Below, piece after piece: positions 36,572-48,815 of a stretch of DNA of 64,000 nt. The notes below the pieces were generated by a model. It was not told the origin of the DNA. It worked only from the letters and a program-made list of their open reading frames with translations, and ran no database searches. The position numbers and the translations under genes are program-made. Source of the DNA: Vitis vinifera (taxonomy: Eukaryota; Streptophyta; Magnoliopsida; Vitales; Vitaceae). Each line of letters starts with the position of its first letter. The first letter of the stretch is position 1. The stretch spans positions 1,007,001 through 1,071,000 of the forward strand of contig NC_081815.1 of NCBI RefSeq assembly GCF_030704535.1, given 5' to 3'.

Positions 36572-36940
36572 ATTTTAAAAAAGTCTTGGTATATATGATG
36601 GAAGACATTGAAAAAGAAGAATTTTAAAAATGTGCACAAATTCACGGACGTAAAGTCTTGTGCCGGTGGAAAAATAAGAGAACTTGCTATACGGATGAGT
36701 TGTTGTATATATATATATATATATAAAAGAAAAGTCTTGGGTTTGATTTTAGAAAAGACTTGGTATATATGATGGAAGACATTGACAAAGAATAATTTAA
36801 AAATTGGTACAAATATATGGATATAAAGTCTTGTGTCGTATATTCATGACTTGTAATTTCGTATGTTTTAATGCCATAAATTTTCTTGAAATGTGGAAAA
36901 ATAAGATAAGTACAAGATATACAGATGTGTTGTTGTTGTT
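36569..36940. repeat. Imperfect tandem duplication, period about 173 bp
   Basis: TTGATTTTARAAAAGWCTTGGTATATATGATGGAAGACATTGA-type sequence occurs from 36569 and again from 36742, each followed by a TAAAGTCTTGTG.CG segment, a GTGGAAAAATAAGA segment and a GATG.GTTGTTG end. A second short (TA)n run lies at the junction (about 36706-36724). Confidence 0.65.
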
Positions 36941-37686
36941 GGTTATTTTTTAAATAGTTTTAATAAATTTTAATGTCATTACAATATTAACTCACGAGAC
37001 TAAGTCTATGAGCAATTCAAATTTTCAAATAATCATTTTAGAATATGTAAAAATGTAATTCTCATTATGAAATAAAAATGTTGTAAATTAAATATCTCCA
37101 AGTATAAAATAATTAATCTAATTTCTAATATAATTACAAACTAAAAAAGGTTTGAAGTTATTTTTATTATTTTCGTATTTTGATAAAATAATATATCATA
37201 TAATTAAAAATAAATACTAATGTGTAGTTTTGGATTGTGAACAACTGTCTAGATTTCTAATCCATGTCAGTCCAAATATTTCCAAGTTGATACTTCACCA
37301 TCACCCATGCCAACTTGAATCTCAAGTACGACAAGAGCTATGATAGAAATGCTACCTCAATAATCACGAAGAAAAAAGAAAAAAGAAAAAAACGAAATAA
37401 GAATGTATCCTAGTATTTCTAATTTTCTAATACATTCAAATTTCAAACAAATGTAAAGTATAATCCAAACTTTAAAGGAATAGACAGATGATGGTATGAA
37501 ATGTATGTCGAACAAGAAGTAGGAATGGTGGGATGATAGTGGGAAGGAAAAGTCGCTTTTTTGTTATTAAAGATTCTCCAAGAAGATTGATTATTTCAAA
37601 TAAGAAAAGGAGTGAAAGGAACATAGATTTCTACAGTGAAAAACGGCAAAAGCACTTTATGTGGTTAAGAGATAACACACAGTCCA

Positions 37687-38845
37687 TTATTCTCCTCCAA
37701 GCCAGTCACCTCCAGAGTCAAGAAAAGAGGTGAAGGAGTTGAGGTTTGAACCCACATTTGGCTGTAGGGGGTAACAGCCCAGACTGCTCCAATCCTCCAG
37801 CATTTCCTTGGAGAACATTAATGGCGCCACCCCATCAGATGAAGCAGACAGTTCATTACCATTCTCACAATGGACCTCACACAAGTCTGAGAAGTTGGAG
37901 TTTAGAAGATCTGATAAGCACAGCTCCCCCATGTTCATATCCGCCATGAAATCCACAGAAAAATCTCCTGTATCAACAAGTGATGATGCTCCAGTTTCCA
38001 CCAAGTGACACATGGAAAGGTCTGGTGTCATGGATGGACCTGCAGGCTCTGCAGGCCTAGGCCTAGGGATACTATTTTCATTAGTACTTCTGTCTGCCAG
38101 TGGAGCTATGAATACTCTGGAGCACCGCGTGGCTTTGGTTCTGATCACATTAGTCTCCGTTTTTGACCTGCTTGGCTCCTCCACCACAGCCTTGTTCTTG
38201 TTCCTGTCGGCAGACTGGCTTGACCCGGGGGTTTGTCTGCTTTGCATCTTCTTTACTAAGTTGGTGTTCCAGTAATTCTTGATTTCATTGTCTGTTCGCC
38301 CTGGAAGTCTTCCGGCTATCAGAGACCATCTACAAGAAAATTTAACAAAATTTCACATACTGTTAGTCCATTGAGTAACCCCTTAGGGTTTTAGCCTTTT
38401 AGGTCAATTATTGGTAGTTTAATATATATATGATAATGATATTAGGGCTGAAAATTAATTAATTAACCTGTTCCCCAAGAGCTTGTGAAGCCTGACAATG
38501 AGATCTTCTTCATCATGTGATATGTTGCCTCTCTTGATGTCTGGTCTGAGATAGTTCAACCAACGCAGCCTGCAACTTTTCCCACATCGCTTCAAGCCTG
38601 CAAATTGATAAAGAACAAGCTTTTGAGGCCATTTTCATGGTTATTGAGAAAACCCAGATGAACCCACATCCCATTTTTATTTTTTTTTCAAATTCAACAC
38701 AAATTAACCCACCTGCTTTCTTGGGGAGGTTTCTCCATCTGCCTTCTCCATGGACTTTGATGTACTCTGTTAGAATCTTGTCCTCAACCACAGTCCAAGC
38801 CCCTCTGTTCAAGCCCTCCTTTGAACAACAAGGACTCCTCCCCAT
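37687..38845 (-). CDS. R2R3-MYB transcription factor, TT2/MYBPA type (subgroup 5), cluster copy 1
   Basis: Exons 38845-38713, 38597-38468 and 38329-37687 give 301 residues. The start [18 protein letters not shown] and the spaced tryptophans of R2 and R3 (residues about 13-115) form the DNA-binding domain. The bHLH-interaction motif [DE]Lx2[RK]x3Lx6Lx3R is present in R3 ([10 protein letters not shown]...LIAGR). Past it, VIRTKATRC is the subgroup 5 signature of TT2-like proteins, which activate proanthocyanidin genes with bHLH and WD40 partners in the nucleus. The C-terminus is acidic and serine-rich ([10 protein letters not shown] end), as expected of an activation region. Introns are short (115 and 138 bp). 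It is the first of three paralogues on this strand. In grapevine it would be one of the MYBPA2/MYBPA3/MYBPAR group; I cannot say which. Confidence 0.9.
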
Positions 38846-38943
38846 TCTCCTCCTCTCTGGCTCTCTCCCCCACTCTCTCTGTCACCCTGATTTTCTCTCA
38901 GTTTCCTGGGAAAACTTGCAGCTCCTTCGATTTGGGAGTGTGG

Positions 38944-38954
38944 TTCTTATAGGT
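38944..38954 (-). promoter_or_regulatory. Likely TATA box of MYB copy 1
   Basis: The minus strand reads CACCTATAAGAAC about 100 bp upstream of the ATG at 38845. The presumed leader between them is GA-rich on the minus strand (CT-rich at 38850-38890 on plus). Confidence 0.4.
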
Positions 38955-39087
38955 GGAATTTTCCTCGAAATGATGTAATTTTTCTTACAAATTATATTAT
39001 TACGTGCTCTATTGGTCCACTCTATTCATAACAAACGTGACTGAATTTTGTGTTCATTATTGAAACACACAACAACGGCTTTGGTTC

Positions 39088-39382
39088 CACGTGCTCCCTA
39101 CCGAATATGACATCAACGTATTTTCTATTTTCCCTTAAATATTTTCATTACTTAAATCATCCATGACATCAAATTCAACACATATTTATACTATTATTAT
39201 TATTTTAAAAAATAATAATAATTCAGTCAAAAAATATCCTAACACATTCAATAATTGAAAGGCACGTATCGGTGGATTAATATAACGATGGGATGAATAA
39301 ATAAATAATGGCGGAAAAAATAAATAAATAAAAGGTCACGGGTGACCGGCATCGGGAGTAATAGGGTTCAGTTAGACACGTG
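39088..39382. promoter_or_regulatory. Two G-box motifs upstream of MYB copy 1
   Basis: CACGTG occurs at 39088-39093 and 39377-39382, about 245 and 535 bp upstream of the start codon. G-boxes bind plant bHLH and bZIP factors; function here is not shown. Confidence 0.35.
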
Positions 39383-41374
39383 AGTTGCACATGCATAAAA
39401 TATTAAAAAATTAGGGTTCCATCTACCTTTCCAAGATCTTTCTACCCTTCTCTGAGAAGGGGCTTGAACGTTTGGTGCAGACACTGGTCTTCGTGTGCTC
39501 CATTGTTGTAAAGCACGTAGCAATAAAAACCCTATTCCTTCTCACGGTTCATATATATAATTAATTAATTTATTTATTGATAATTGTTCATTTGTTTGTG
39601 GGTGACGAGATTGAGAGCTACTCATTACCAGTACTTTTAAAAGTCTACTATTAGGGACAAATTGAACAGTGTCCTTGGGCGCCCACTTTCAATTTGCATC
39701 GTTCACATCTCTATCACACGTTTTCAGCTGGATCCTTCTGTTCTTTGAAGAAAGAAAATTCAAAACAAAAATGAATTTGCCCTGCCATCACCTATCCATT
39801 TGTCATTTTCTTTATTTATTCTTAATGTTGCTAATTTTCAATTAAGTCTTATTATCATTCTCGAATCAGCTTGTGCTATGCATGAATATTTATGATAGTT
39901 ACCAAAGTTTCATTTATTTGTGGGGGTGTCACAAGTCACAATTATGATGTTCACATAGGCCAAGGTCCTGTCAATCCAACCACATCACACCCATATTTAT
40001 TAAAAACCTCAACTAGCGAGGTTGCTATCATAAATTGTGCCACCCAGGCTCAAGAATGTCAAAATTCAAACCAAGGCACAGCCGTGGCCATCTCTACCAT
40101 AATTCAAACCCTTCCAACATCAGCCTCACCCATTAAAGCCAGCAGCCATGGCCCTCACTCATTCACTGTATCCTTTCAGCCTTTTACCTTTCTTAGCTTC
40201 ACCTTTAGGGGCCTTAAACCCTAGCTAGGCCCTTTCAACCATGCTCAATCATTGTTCCTATCTTATTTCACATTACTCATATCAAGGTTCAATTATTGTA
40301 TCAAAAGGTGGTACAAAGCCAATAAATAATCAAGTATATATTTTAAAATCTTATTATTTGTACCATAATTTGATTTATTTATATTTTTATATTTTAATCT
40401 CATTTATATATATATATTTAACCGTCTAGATTTAAACTTCGATAGTACCACCATTATCACAATATTAATATCGCATCAAGAAAACTTTGATACCTATCAT
40501 AACATTTTTCGACTATTATTACCTTAGGAAAGAGGAGTGGTACAATTCGTAAATAGGTTAATTAATTGGTTATTTTCAATGACATTAACGGAATGTATGT
40601 TGATATAAAATAATAATTACATAAATTAAAGAATTTACTTGTTTTGATACTATTCATGTCCACCACAAACATGTCAATATGAGAGAAAAAGGACTAAAAC
40701 CCATTAAATATAAACATGTCAATACATAGAAGAAGAAAAAAATTGACTAAAAGATTTCCGATAAGGTGATCATTAAATACCAAGGGATTTATTTGAAATA
40801 TAATATGAATTAATTAATACTTTGAAAGAACATGACTTTGATGTATGATTTGAATTGTGACAATTCAGCTTTGATGTGTCAAGACTTAAAATTAGTAGTT
40901 AAAGAGAAATATTTACTTGATTATGACCTAAGTTGACTTAAATGGGCATATACTATTAATAATTTTATACTTACCCATGCATAGAAATGCCTTTTCTTGT
41001 TTCACATCATGCATGTATACTAGGTAGGGTTTTAACCATGTAATAATATACCTCCAAGGAAAAAAGAAAAATTATAAATTTATCAACAAGAAATTTCTTT
41101 GGAAATTTTATCATCTAATTTTTTTATTATTATATAAAAAAATTTTGGAGTCTATATTTATTGAATATATTTATTGCAAAAATCAATTTTTATTTTTTTT
41201 ATTTTTTAAATGTGGATGGAAAAAACCAAATAATTTTAGAGTCTATTTTTATTTTTATTGAATAAATATATAAAAAAAAAGAAAGAAAATATGCATTTTT
41301 TTTTATTGAATTTAAGCCTTGTTTGAAAATTTCTTTTGTTTATTTCAAACCTTTGAATTAAAATAAACTCTAAT

Positions 41375-42062
41375 GACCTGTTTGGTTCTATTTTCAATAA
41401 CTATTTTCTGTTCTTGAAAACAAAAAACACAAAAAAAAACTTGTTTGGGGAAAGGGGGTGTGTTTTTGTTTTGTGTTTTTTGTGTTCTTAAAAACTATTT
41501 TTTTGAGAACAATAAAAATATGTTTTCATTGTTTTTTCAGTATTCAAATAATATATTATTTTTCGTATTTTCTTTTCTTATTTTTTTTGTGTTTTCTTAA
41601 CTGTTTTTTCTGTTTTCATCTTCATAAAGGTGAGCTCCACCCAACCACCACACCCCCACCCGCAAAATCTTTTCTTCTTCTTTAAATTATTGAAATTATT
41701 ATACTTACACATGGTGACAAAGTTATCATTTCTGTAAAAATTTCAAAATAAAATAATTTTTTTAAAATTTAAATAAATTGTGCATATGAAAATTATTTAT
41801 ATATTTATAATATCAAGATAATAGAATAAAACACTTTATTAATTAAAAAAAATAACTTTCAAATATATTTTTTGTTTTACTTATTCTAAAAATCTTCTTT
41901 ATTAACTAAATCAAACATGTTTTTTAATAAATAAATAAAAACAAAAACTATTTTCCAAAATTCAGTTCTAAACACAATTTTTTTTTCTTCTAAAAACGCA
42001 AAAATACTATTCTAAAAAATTATTTTTCATAATAGTTTTTAAAAACAACAATCAAACATGTC
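41375..42062. mobile_element. Terminal-inverted-repeat element, about 690 bp
   Basis: The left end GACCTGTTTGGTTCTATTTT and the reverse complement of the right end GACATGTTTGATTGTTGTTT are inverted repeats, and both continue as AAAAACTATT-rich sequence. The interior has no coding capacity. I could not define the target-site duplication, so the superfamily is open (hAT-like is my guess). Confidence 0.45.
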
Positions 42063-43864
42063 CTAAATTTTCTTATGAAATGTCAAATATCTTTTAATGA
42101 AAACTACTTAAATTTTGTTGTGTTCGATTCATGGGATTCATTTCCATGAGTTCATTATGATCATGAATTGGACTTCATTGATTATAAATAATAGTAATAA
42201 AATCTAATCATTTTCAAATATTTTTTTTTATATATACTTGGATTGCCAATAACTCGAACCAGAAAAAATTTTAAAAAGACAAGAAAAAAGAATTGGATAC
42301 ATTTTATATTCCAATTTGCATGCATTGACATTAAAAAAAAAAAAAAAAACAGATAGGTTTAATAGTTGGGTTTAAATCCATAATCATCATCACCTAACCA
42401 GTTAATGGTGCAAGTAGCTAAAATACACGGTACACCTAACACTCGAAAAATGAACGCCAACTTGATATTCGTCCGGAGACATTGTATTCAGGTCTGTCCT
42501 TCCAGCAGCCGGAGTTTTGGCTTTTCTTGCTTCTCGGACATCTGGAAATTGGCCCCAAATGGTATTCAACAGTTGAAGGGAGAAACTTTAGTTTAATGAT
42601 ATTTCATATTTGTAGGTGAGTAGGTAATGCTCATAATTGACACTCGTTTGACCCATTAATGACTCCGGTTATCGTTGTGATGGGAAGTGGTGTTTGTTTC
42701 CCTGGAAAAGGATAGAAAATTGAAGGTTGGGGTTTGAAAATTTGTTTTTTTAAAAAAAAAATTGGAATGTTTTCAATTTATTTTATATTTCTTAAAAAAA
42801 AAAAAAAAAGAATCTTGACACAATGGAATTTCAAGAGAGTATGAAAGATCGATCCTAACTTAGGGATTTGGACTTTCTTGTAAGATTAGTTTACTTCAAT
42901 TTTCACCCAACATTTAAAACTAACAAGACAATAAACTAATTTATTAAATGTATTAGGGTTTCAAGAATGATTCAATTGACATTCAAAGCCACGCTTGAAA
43001 TTAGTGCTAATTTTTTTTTACTTTATTTATTTATTTTGTTTGAACCAAACACGTGAGATGGGAGAAATCATAAGGTATTAAAATAATTTAATTTTCTTGG
43101 AATTATTTTTTAAAATATATCTTTTTCATTCTTTTCATGTTGGTGTCACATCCAAATATTTTTACAAATAAGTTATACATTTTTAAAATTAAAATTTGGA
43201 TGAGGACTTCAATAATTTGTTGAACACTACTGGAATTATGTACCACTTTTTTTAGGGGCATGAGCCATAAAGTTTCACTTTACTTTAAATAATTAGTTCA
43301 CTAATCATAGTGCCATGCATCCACCCCCGAGTTGCTAAAGTTTTCCATTTTTTTAGTGACAAGGCCACCATGCCTTTTGGTCCCACAAAAATATTTTATT
43401 ATTAAAAGTTTACTAAAGATTTTCGACAAAAAATAATCCCCATTAAAAAAAACAATCCTTAAACTAAAGTAAAAAGCTCAAAAATAATTCTCGATCTAAC
43501 GTGTTTTATAGCCACAATATAAAACTATACTAAAGCTTGAAGCATTTTGTTTTTTTTTTTATATATACATTTTTTTATTTTCCTCTTTTATATGGGTTAA
43601 GGAATTAAATATAGTATCAAATGATAAATAAATCATTATGAACTCAAGCAATTTGTTTTTTTTTTTTTCCCTTTTAAACATGGGTTAAAGAAATATTAAA
43701 GTTGTTTTACAAAGAATAAATAAATAATTTAGTGATGCAAACATTTCTGCCAAGTGTAAAAATAAATTTAAAATTTTAAAACTCCCACATAATATGTTAT
43801 AAAATTATTTTAATGACTAAGACACTCTTAACTCATTTGAAAAACTACACTAAAAAAGACATCA

Positions 43865-46071
43865 AATGTTTTCATTTCTTTATATATTTTGAGAAAAAAC
43901 ACATACCAAAAAAAAAAAAATTATAATTTCGAACAAAAGAAAAAAATATATATATATATAGGCCTCCTTGCATATTTGGCTTTTTTTTGTTTTTATTTTT
44001 TTTTCTAACTTCTTCTACCAAAAACCCATCATGGTATCCTTAACAAAAATCTAATAAAATCACCTTCTATATTTGGGATTTTTAACAATTCATTATGGTC
44101 CCCTTTATTTTTGGAATTTGTAGCAAAAATTTATTGTGGCCACCTTTTTTTTGTTTTCTTAAAAAAAATAAATAAACAAACCCATCATAATCCTATGATG
44201 TTCTTGCACCCATAAATGGTCCGTCCCTTTATTTTAACGGTTGAAATTTAAATGTATTTTCACTATTTCGATTAAATAAAACATAAATAAGTAAATAAGA
44301 TTTTATGAAATTCAAAATTTATTTTTAAATTAAATTAGTTAAAAATAAAAGGGAGATAATTATCGATCTAGTTTGGAAGCTGATAACATTTGTGAGCACC
44401 AATAATGATAAAAATTCGTGGAAGATGAAGGAGTAGACGAAACGACAACCAACATAAATGGGCAATCACCTGGTACAATGAGAATATATTTGAGGGAGCA
44501 AACATTGATAAAGTTAACATTTTACTAAGTGAATGAAAAAGATGTTTCCAAAATTTTTTGGGAGGGCGAGCAGCAGTCGTGGGCCTGTGTGTGGCTGCGT
44601 CCCTGGTTTAACAGGACTTGTGGAAATAAGAGAGAACTGAAAGATAAAAGATGGGCGGATGGAGTGAAGCCCCAAACGAGAAGAAAATCAATTGAAATAA
44701 ATGATAAAGTAGAATTTAAGTTATAGTTGGTAATTACGAATTTTGATCGATTTTAAATATTTTAATAATTTTAAGAACTTATAAATTATTTTTTTCCCTT
44801 TGAAAAACTACACTAAAAATGGTCTTACAGCTACAAATTAGATTTATTTGTAGATCGCAACCATAATGTTATACACCAACTATTAATTATTTTTTTGATA
44901 GATTCTAAAAATAAATTAGACCTACAAAAATATCTCACTTTTAAGTAGAGTCCCTTCTGAAGCCTATACACCCCAATACCAAAATAAAACTTTCACAAAT
45001 ACACAACCATGATTGTATAGAATGTTTTCATTTCTATATATATTTTGAGAAAAAAAACATAAATAATTATAAATTTGAATAAAAGAAAAAGTAAAGTAGG
45101 CCTCATGGCATATTTGAGTTTTTTTGTTTTGTTCTTTGACTTCTTGTAGCAGAAACCCATCATGGTCCCTCTATCCACCAATCCTTAGCAAAATTCTAAT
45201 ATAGGCTCTTCTATATTTGGGATTTTTAACAACTCATTGTAGTCCCTCTATTTTTAAAATTTTTAATAGAAACTCCTTATGGTTACCTTTTTCCTTCGTA
45301 TTCTTAATAAAAACCCACTATAATCCTATGATGGTCTCACATCTTTAAACAAAAACTCTAAATGTCCCCTCCCTTTATTAAAAACTATTAGAATTTAAAT
45401 ATATTTTCAATTGTATAAATAACTAGATAAAATTTTATGAAATTCAAAATTTGTTTTTGAATTAAATTAGTTAAAAATAGAAAGAAGATAATCGTATCCC
45501 TATCTTTCGTTAATAAAGTAATAAAGTTGTTTATAAATAGTAGATTTGTTGATGAATTCAATAATTTTTTCTTAAACACTGTACTTCAAGCTACAAAGAT
45601 GTTTCGTAGGTATTTACGGTGAACTATTTTTTTTTATTCTTTTTTTACATTAACAAAAACCCCACCCCAAACCAAGGAACGGTGATCACCACAACAAAAC
45701 AAATGTATTTAAACCAAAAACTGATAAAATTTATCAGCACCAATAATGACAAAAATTCGTGGAAGATGGGGTGAAGCCTCGACGAAACCACAACCAATGG
45801 GCAATCGTACTATGAGAATAGATTCCAGGGAGCAAACATTGATAAAGTTAACATTCGAAAAAGTGAATGAAAAAGAAGTTTTTAAAATTTTCTGGTAAGG
45901 CCTTAATATCGATTTTCTTTTCAAACTTTTAGGGAGGGGCAAGTGCCTGTCGTGGGCCGGTGTGGCTCTGGATTTGTGGATGGGAAAATCCATTGAAATG
46001 AGTGGATTGAATGAAATGATAAAGTATAATTTTTTAAATACTTTAATAATTTTTAAAACTTATAAATCAAA
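43865..46071. repeat. Two diverged direct copies of a 0.9-1.05 kb segment
   Basis: Unit 1 (about 43865-44791) and unit 2 (about 45021-46071) share the same order of landmarks: AATGTTTTCATTTCT, an AGGCCTC.TGCATATTTG-like block, CCCATCATGGT, CTATATTTGGGATTTTTAAC, AAAAATTCGTGGAAGATG, GGGAGCAAACATTGATAAAG and CGTGGGCC.GTGTGGCT. They differ by many substitutions and small indels. Neither holds an open frame that is conserved between the two. The copies lie between MYB copies 1 and 2. Confidence 0.7.
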
Positions 46072-46687
46072 TTTTAAATTTTTATACTATATAATATAAT
46101 TTAAAAATTATTTTGAAATCCATCAAAGTTGATTCTAAGAGAGCTAAAATCACTTTCTAATATTTATAACATATTATTAAAATTTTTAAATTAATTTTTA
46201 TTATATAATATTATTATTTTTATTTATATATCCACACGCTAAGTGCTATCAATTGTTTTTATTGCAACTATTACTAAACTACTCATAATTTAATTAAATT
46301 ATTTTTAAAAATACAACATTTATTAAATTACTTTTTATATTTATATTCATACACTAAAGAATTCTCTATCAAAATGTTATTGATATAAGTGTTGTCATCT
46401 TTCAATGGATCCATTTTGGCCCACATTGGATCACGAATCCGTCACATAATCTTAGTTCTCTTTATCCATATAATATAATTTATAAAAATACTCTATTTGG
46501 TACATTTGGTCTATTAGCAACCACATAAATTCTATCCTTTCCGCAAAGCCTTTGTCACAGTCAGTGAACCTAACAAATTAGTATAATTTAAATTCAATGA
46601 ACAATTGGACCTTTTTCAATGCACATTGTCAGCTGCTCCACCTAACTACCTTGCCCCGGAAATAATTAATTTTTAGCCGATCAAGCG

Positions 46688-46928
46688 TTAGAGTGTCTTT
46701 GACAATCATTTTAAAATATGTTTTTAACATCTTTAATATAAAAAATTTCAAATATTAAAAAGATTAAAAACATTTTTTAAAATTTTCGTAAAACATATAA
46801 CTAAAAATTTATTTGATAGTAATTTTAGACAACGTTTTTAAATTTTTTAACACTATGAAATTTTTATCTTTTAAATGTAAAAAAAAAAAAACTAAAAATG
46901 TTTCTTAAAATTACGGCAAACACTCTAA
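46688..46928. mobile_element. Short MITE with TTAGAGTG ends
   Basis: The left end TTAGAGTGTCTTTGACAATC is an inverted copy of the right end, whose reverse complement begins TTAGAGTGTTTGCCGTAAT. The 241-bp interior is AT-rich with an internal mirror of TTTTTAA words. Related sequences lie at about 49512-49640, 52385-52505, 54245-54350 and 54361-54480. Confidence 0.5.
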
Positions 46929-48075
46929 GAGTTCGTTTCACCATGGTTTTATTTGAAGCATTTTTAATGAAAATGTTTTTTCTCTAAGTATTTTTAGAAG
47001 CATTACTTATCAAATGTTTTTTTTTTAAAACACTGCAAGTAAATTTTCTAACACTATAAGTGATTTTTAAAATTTTTTAAAAGTATTTCCTAAATTTTAC
47101 TAAACACCTATTTTTTTTAAAATATTTCCTAAAATCATTACTAAAACCGACTCTAAGGACCTATTTGAAAACTATTTTTTAGAACAGTTTTTTTATTTTA
47201 CAGAACAAAAAAACTAGAAAACACATTTGATAATAAGAAATATGATATTTTCAAAGAATATTTTTTAATTGTTTTCACTTTTAATTTGAGAATCATTTAA
47301 AAAAATAATTATACAAAGATATATAATAATTAAAAACAAAGTTTAAGACATAAAATTTATTTTTAAAACATATTTAAAAATATTAAAAATAGGTTAAAAA
47401 CATTTTAGATTTTTAAACAGATTTTTATTTTACAAAATATTATAAAATTATTTTAAAAAACAGTTGCCAGATTTAACTGTATTCAATTATCAGGACTTCT
47501 CTACAATATAAATAAATAAAGTATAATAAAAAATTAAAATTATTTTTTTATAAGTTGTAAATGATTTGATTTATTTGTATTTATCTTTTTAAATCTTAAT
47601 ATTATTTACTTATTTATTTGCATTTTAGTGTTGGAGTTTCATTTTTTTATAACTTCATTTAACCGTTGGGATTTAGCTATGCATTTTAAGGCCTCAAATT
47701 TTGAGTTGGATATGTTATCCATTTGATACCTTAGAATTCTTTTAATCCTAATCTCAATTTTATACTATAAATGATAGTTAAAATTTTAGTATGATAATTA
47801 ATAAACCCAAACATACATGTTCAATAGTTCAGCCCTATAAAAAAAATTAAAAATAAATAAATAAATAAGAGTGCATGTGCTTGCTAATAATTCTCAAAAA
47901 TGTTTTTATTCTTTCTCATATTTAAAAAAAATAAAAAAGAAAAATAAAATGTTAAAAGGGTACATCCCTTCCTATAATTATTACAGGTCACACTCTAAAT
48001 AAATAAATCTGACTGGTACAATAGAGCATCGAATGCATGAACTGTCAGGGTCAATGGACCCCAAATCCGAGAACC

Positions 48076-48175
48076 CTGGAGATAAGGTCACTGAGAAAAA
48101 TCAGTGTAGAATGGTACCCAATGTTCTGGAGATCAGGCCACTGAGAAAAATCAGTGTGGAATGGTACCCAATGTT
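48076..48175. repeat. 50-bp tandem repeat, two copies
   Basis: 48076-48125 and 48126-48175 both begin CTGGAGAT and contain the same 20-bp CACTGAGAAAAATCAGTGTR word and AATGGTACCCAATGTT; they differ at a few bases. The word CACTGA...TCAGTG is itself a small inverted repeat. It lies about 640 bp downstream of the stop codon of MYB copy 2. Confidence 0.8.
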
Positions 48176-48815
48176 GGTGGGTTCAGTACTAGTGAAAATT
48201 TGATGCTTCCAATCCCACGTTTGAATATTCTACAATTTACCAGTCAAAATCTGTCTTCATCTACCAGTCAAACTTCTATTTAATACTGACTACAATTTGC
48301 ATACATTATGTGTTTACATCATTCCATGCAATTCTCTCTTTCTATTTTTCTCAGAAATTGTTAAGTTCAAAAATTTTAATTTATAGTTTGAACCTTTCTT
48401 TATATATAGGTTATATAAGATATAAATAAGACTTTTGTGATAGTCCAATAATAAGACTTTAAGTGCATAGACTATTTTTAAAGATATAAGAGTCCATTAG
48501 ATGTAGACAAGTTTTAAGGTTTTAAGAGCTTGGGAGTGACTGGACTGTGACAGACCCAATATTTACGAAGAAAGTATAAAAGGGTGCGGATGACTCGTTA
48601 CAATTTTAGTAGTCTTATGGATAAAAATGATCATATAATGGAATATTAATTACTTAAATGATAAAAGAAAATTTATTTTTTATCTCACCAATTCTTATCA
48701 CGAAGGAATGGAAAACTAGTAAGAAGGATGTGCTACAAAATTTGAAAGAAGCTTGTTAATATTCTCACTAGTTAGCGAAAATTTAGAAAAGGTGTCAATA
48801 TCTCCCTCCACATCT

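Larger units (their letters stand above)
32593..37686. other. Intergenic region between the P450 and the first MYB gene
   Basis: It holds the P450 upstream region, a fold-back MITE at 33560-33780, a (TA)n tract and a short tandem duplication (listed separately), and AT-rich sequence. The open frames in it are short and look random. No RNA gene seen. Confidence 0.5.
39383..48815. other. Intergenic region between MYB copies 1 and 2
   Basis: Nine kilobases without a gene that I can support. The segment 39890-40225 is less AT-rich and holds a 110-codon open frame with no recognisable family. The rest is AT-rich with MITE-like repeats, poly-A/T stretches and two tandem duplications listed separately. 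Confidence 0.5.

Noticed and set aside
39892..40224. 110-codon plus-strand frame as a coding gene
   Set aside because: There is no recognisable motif or family; kept only as a finding about composition.
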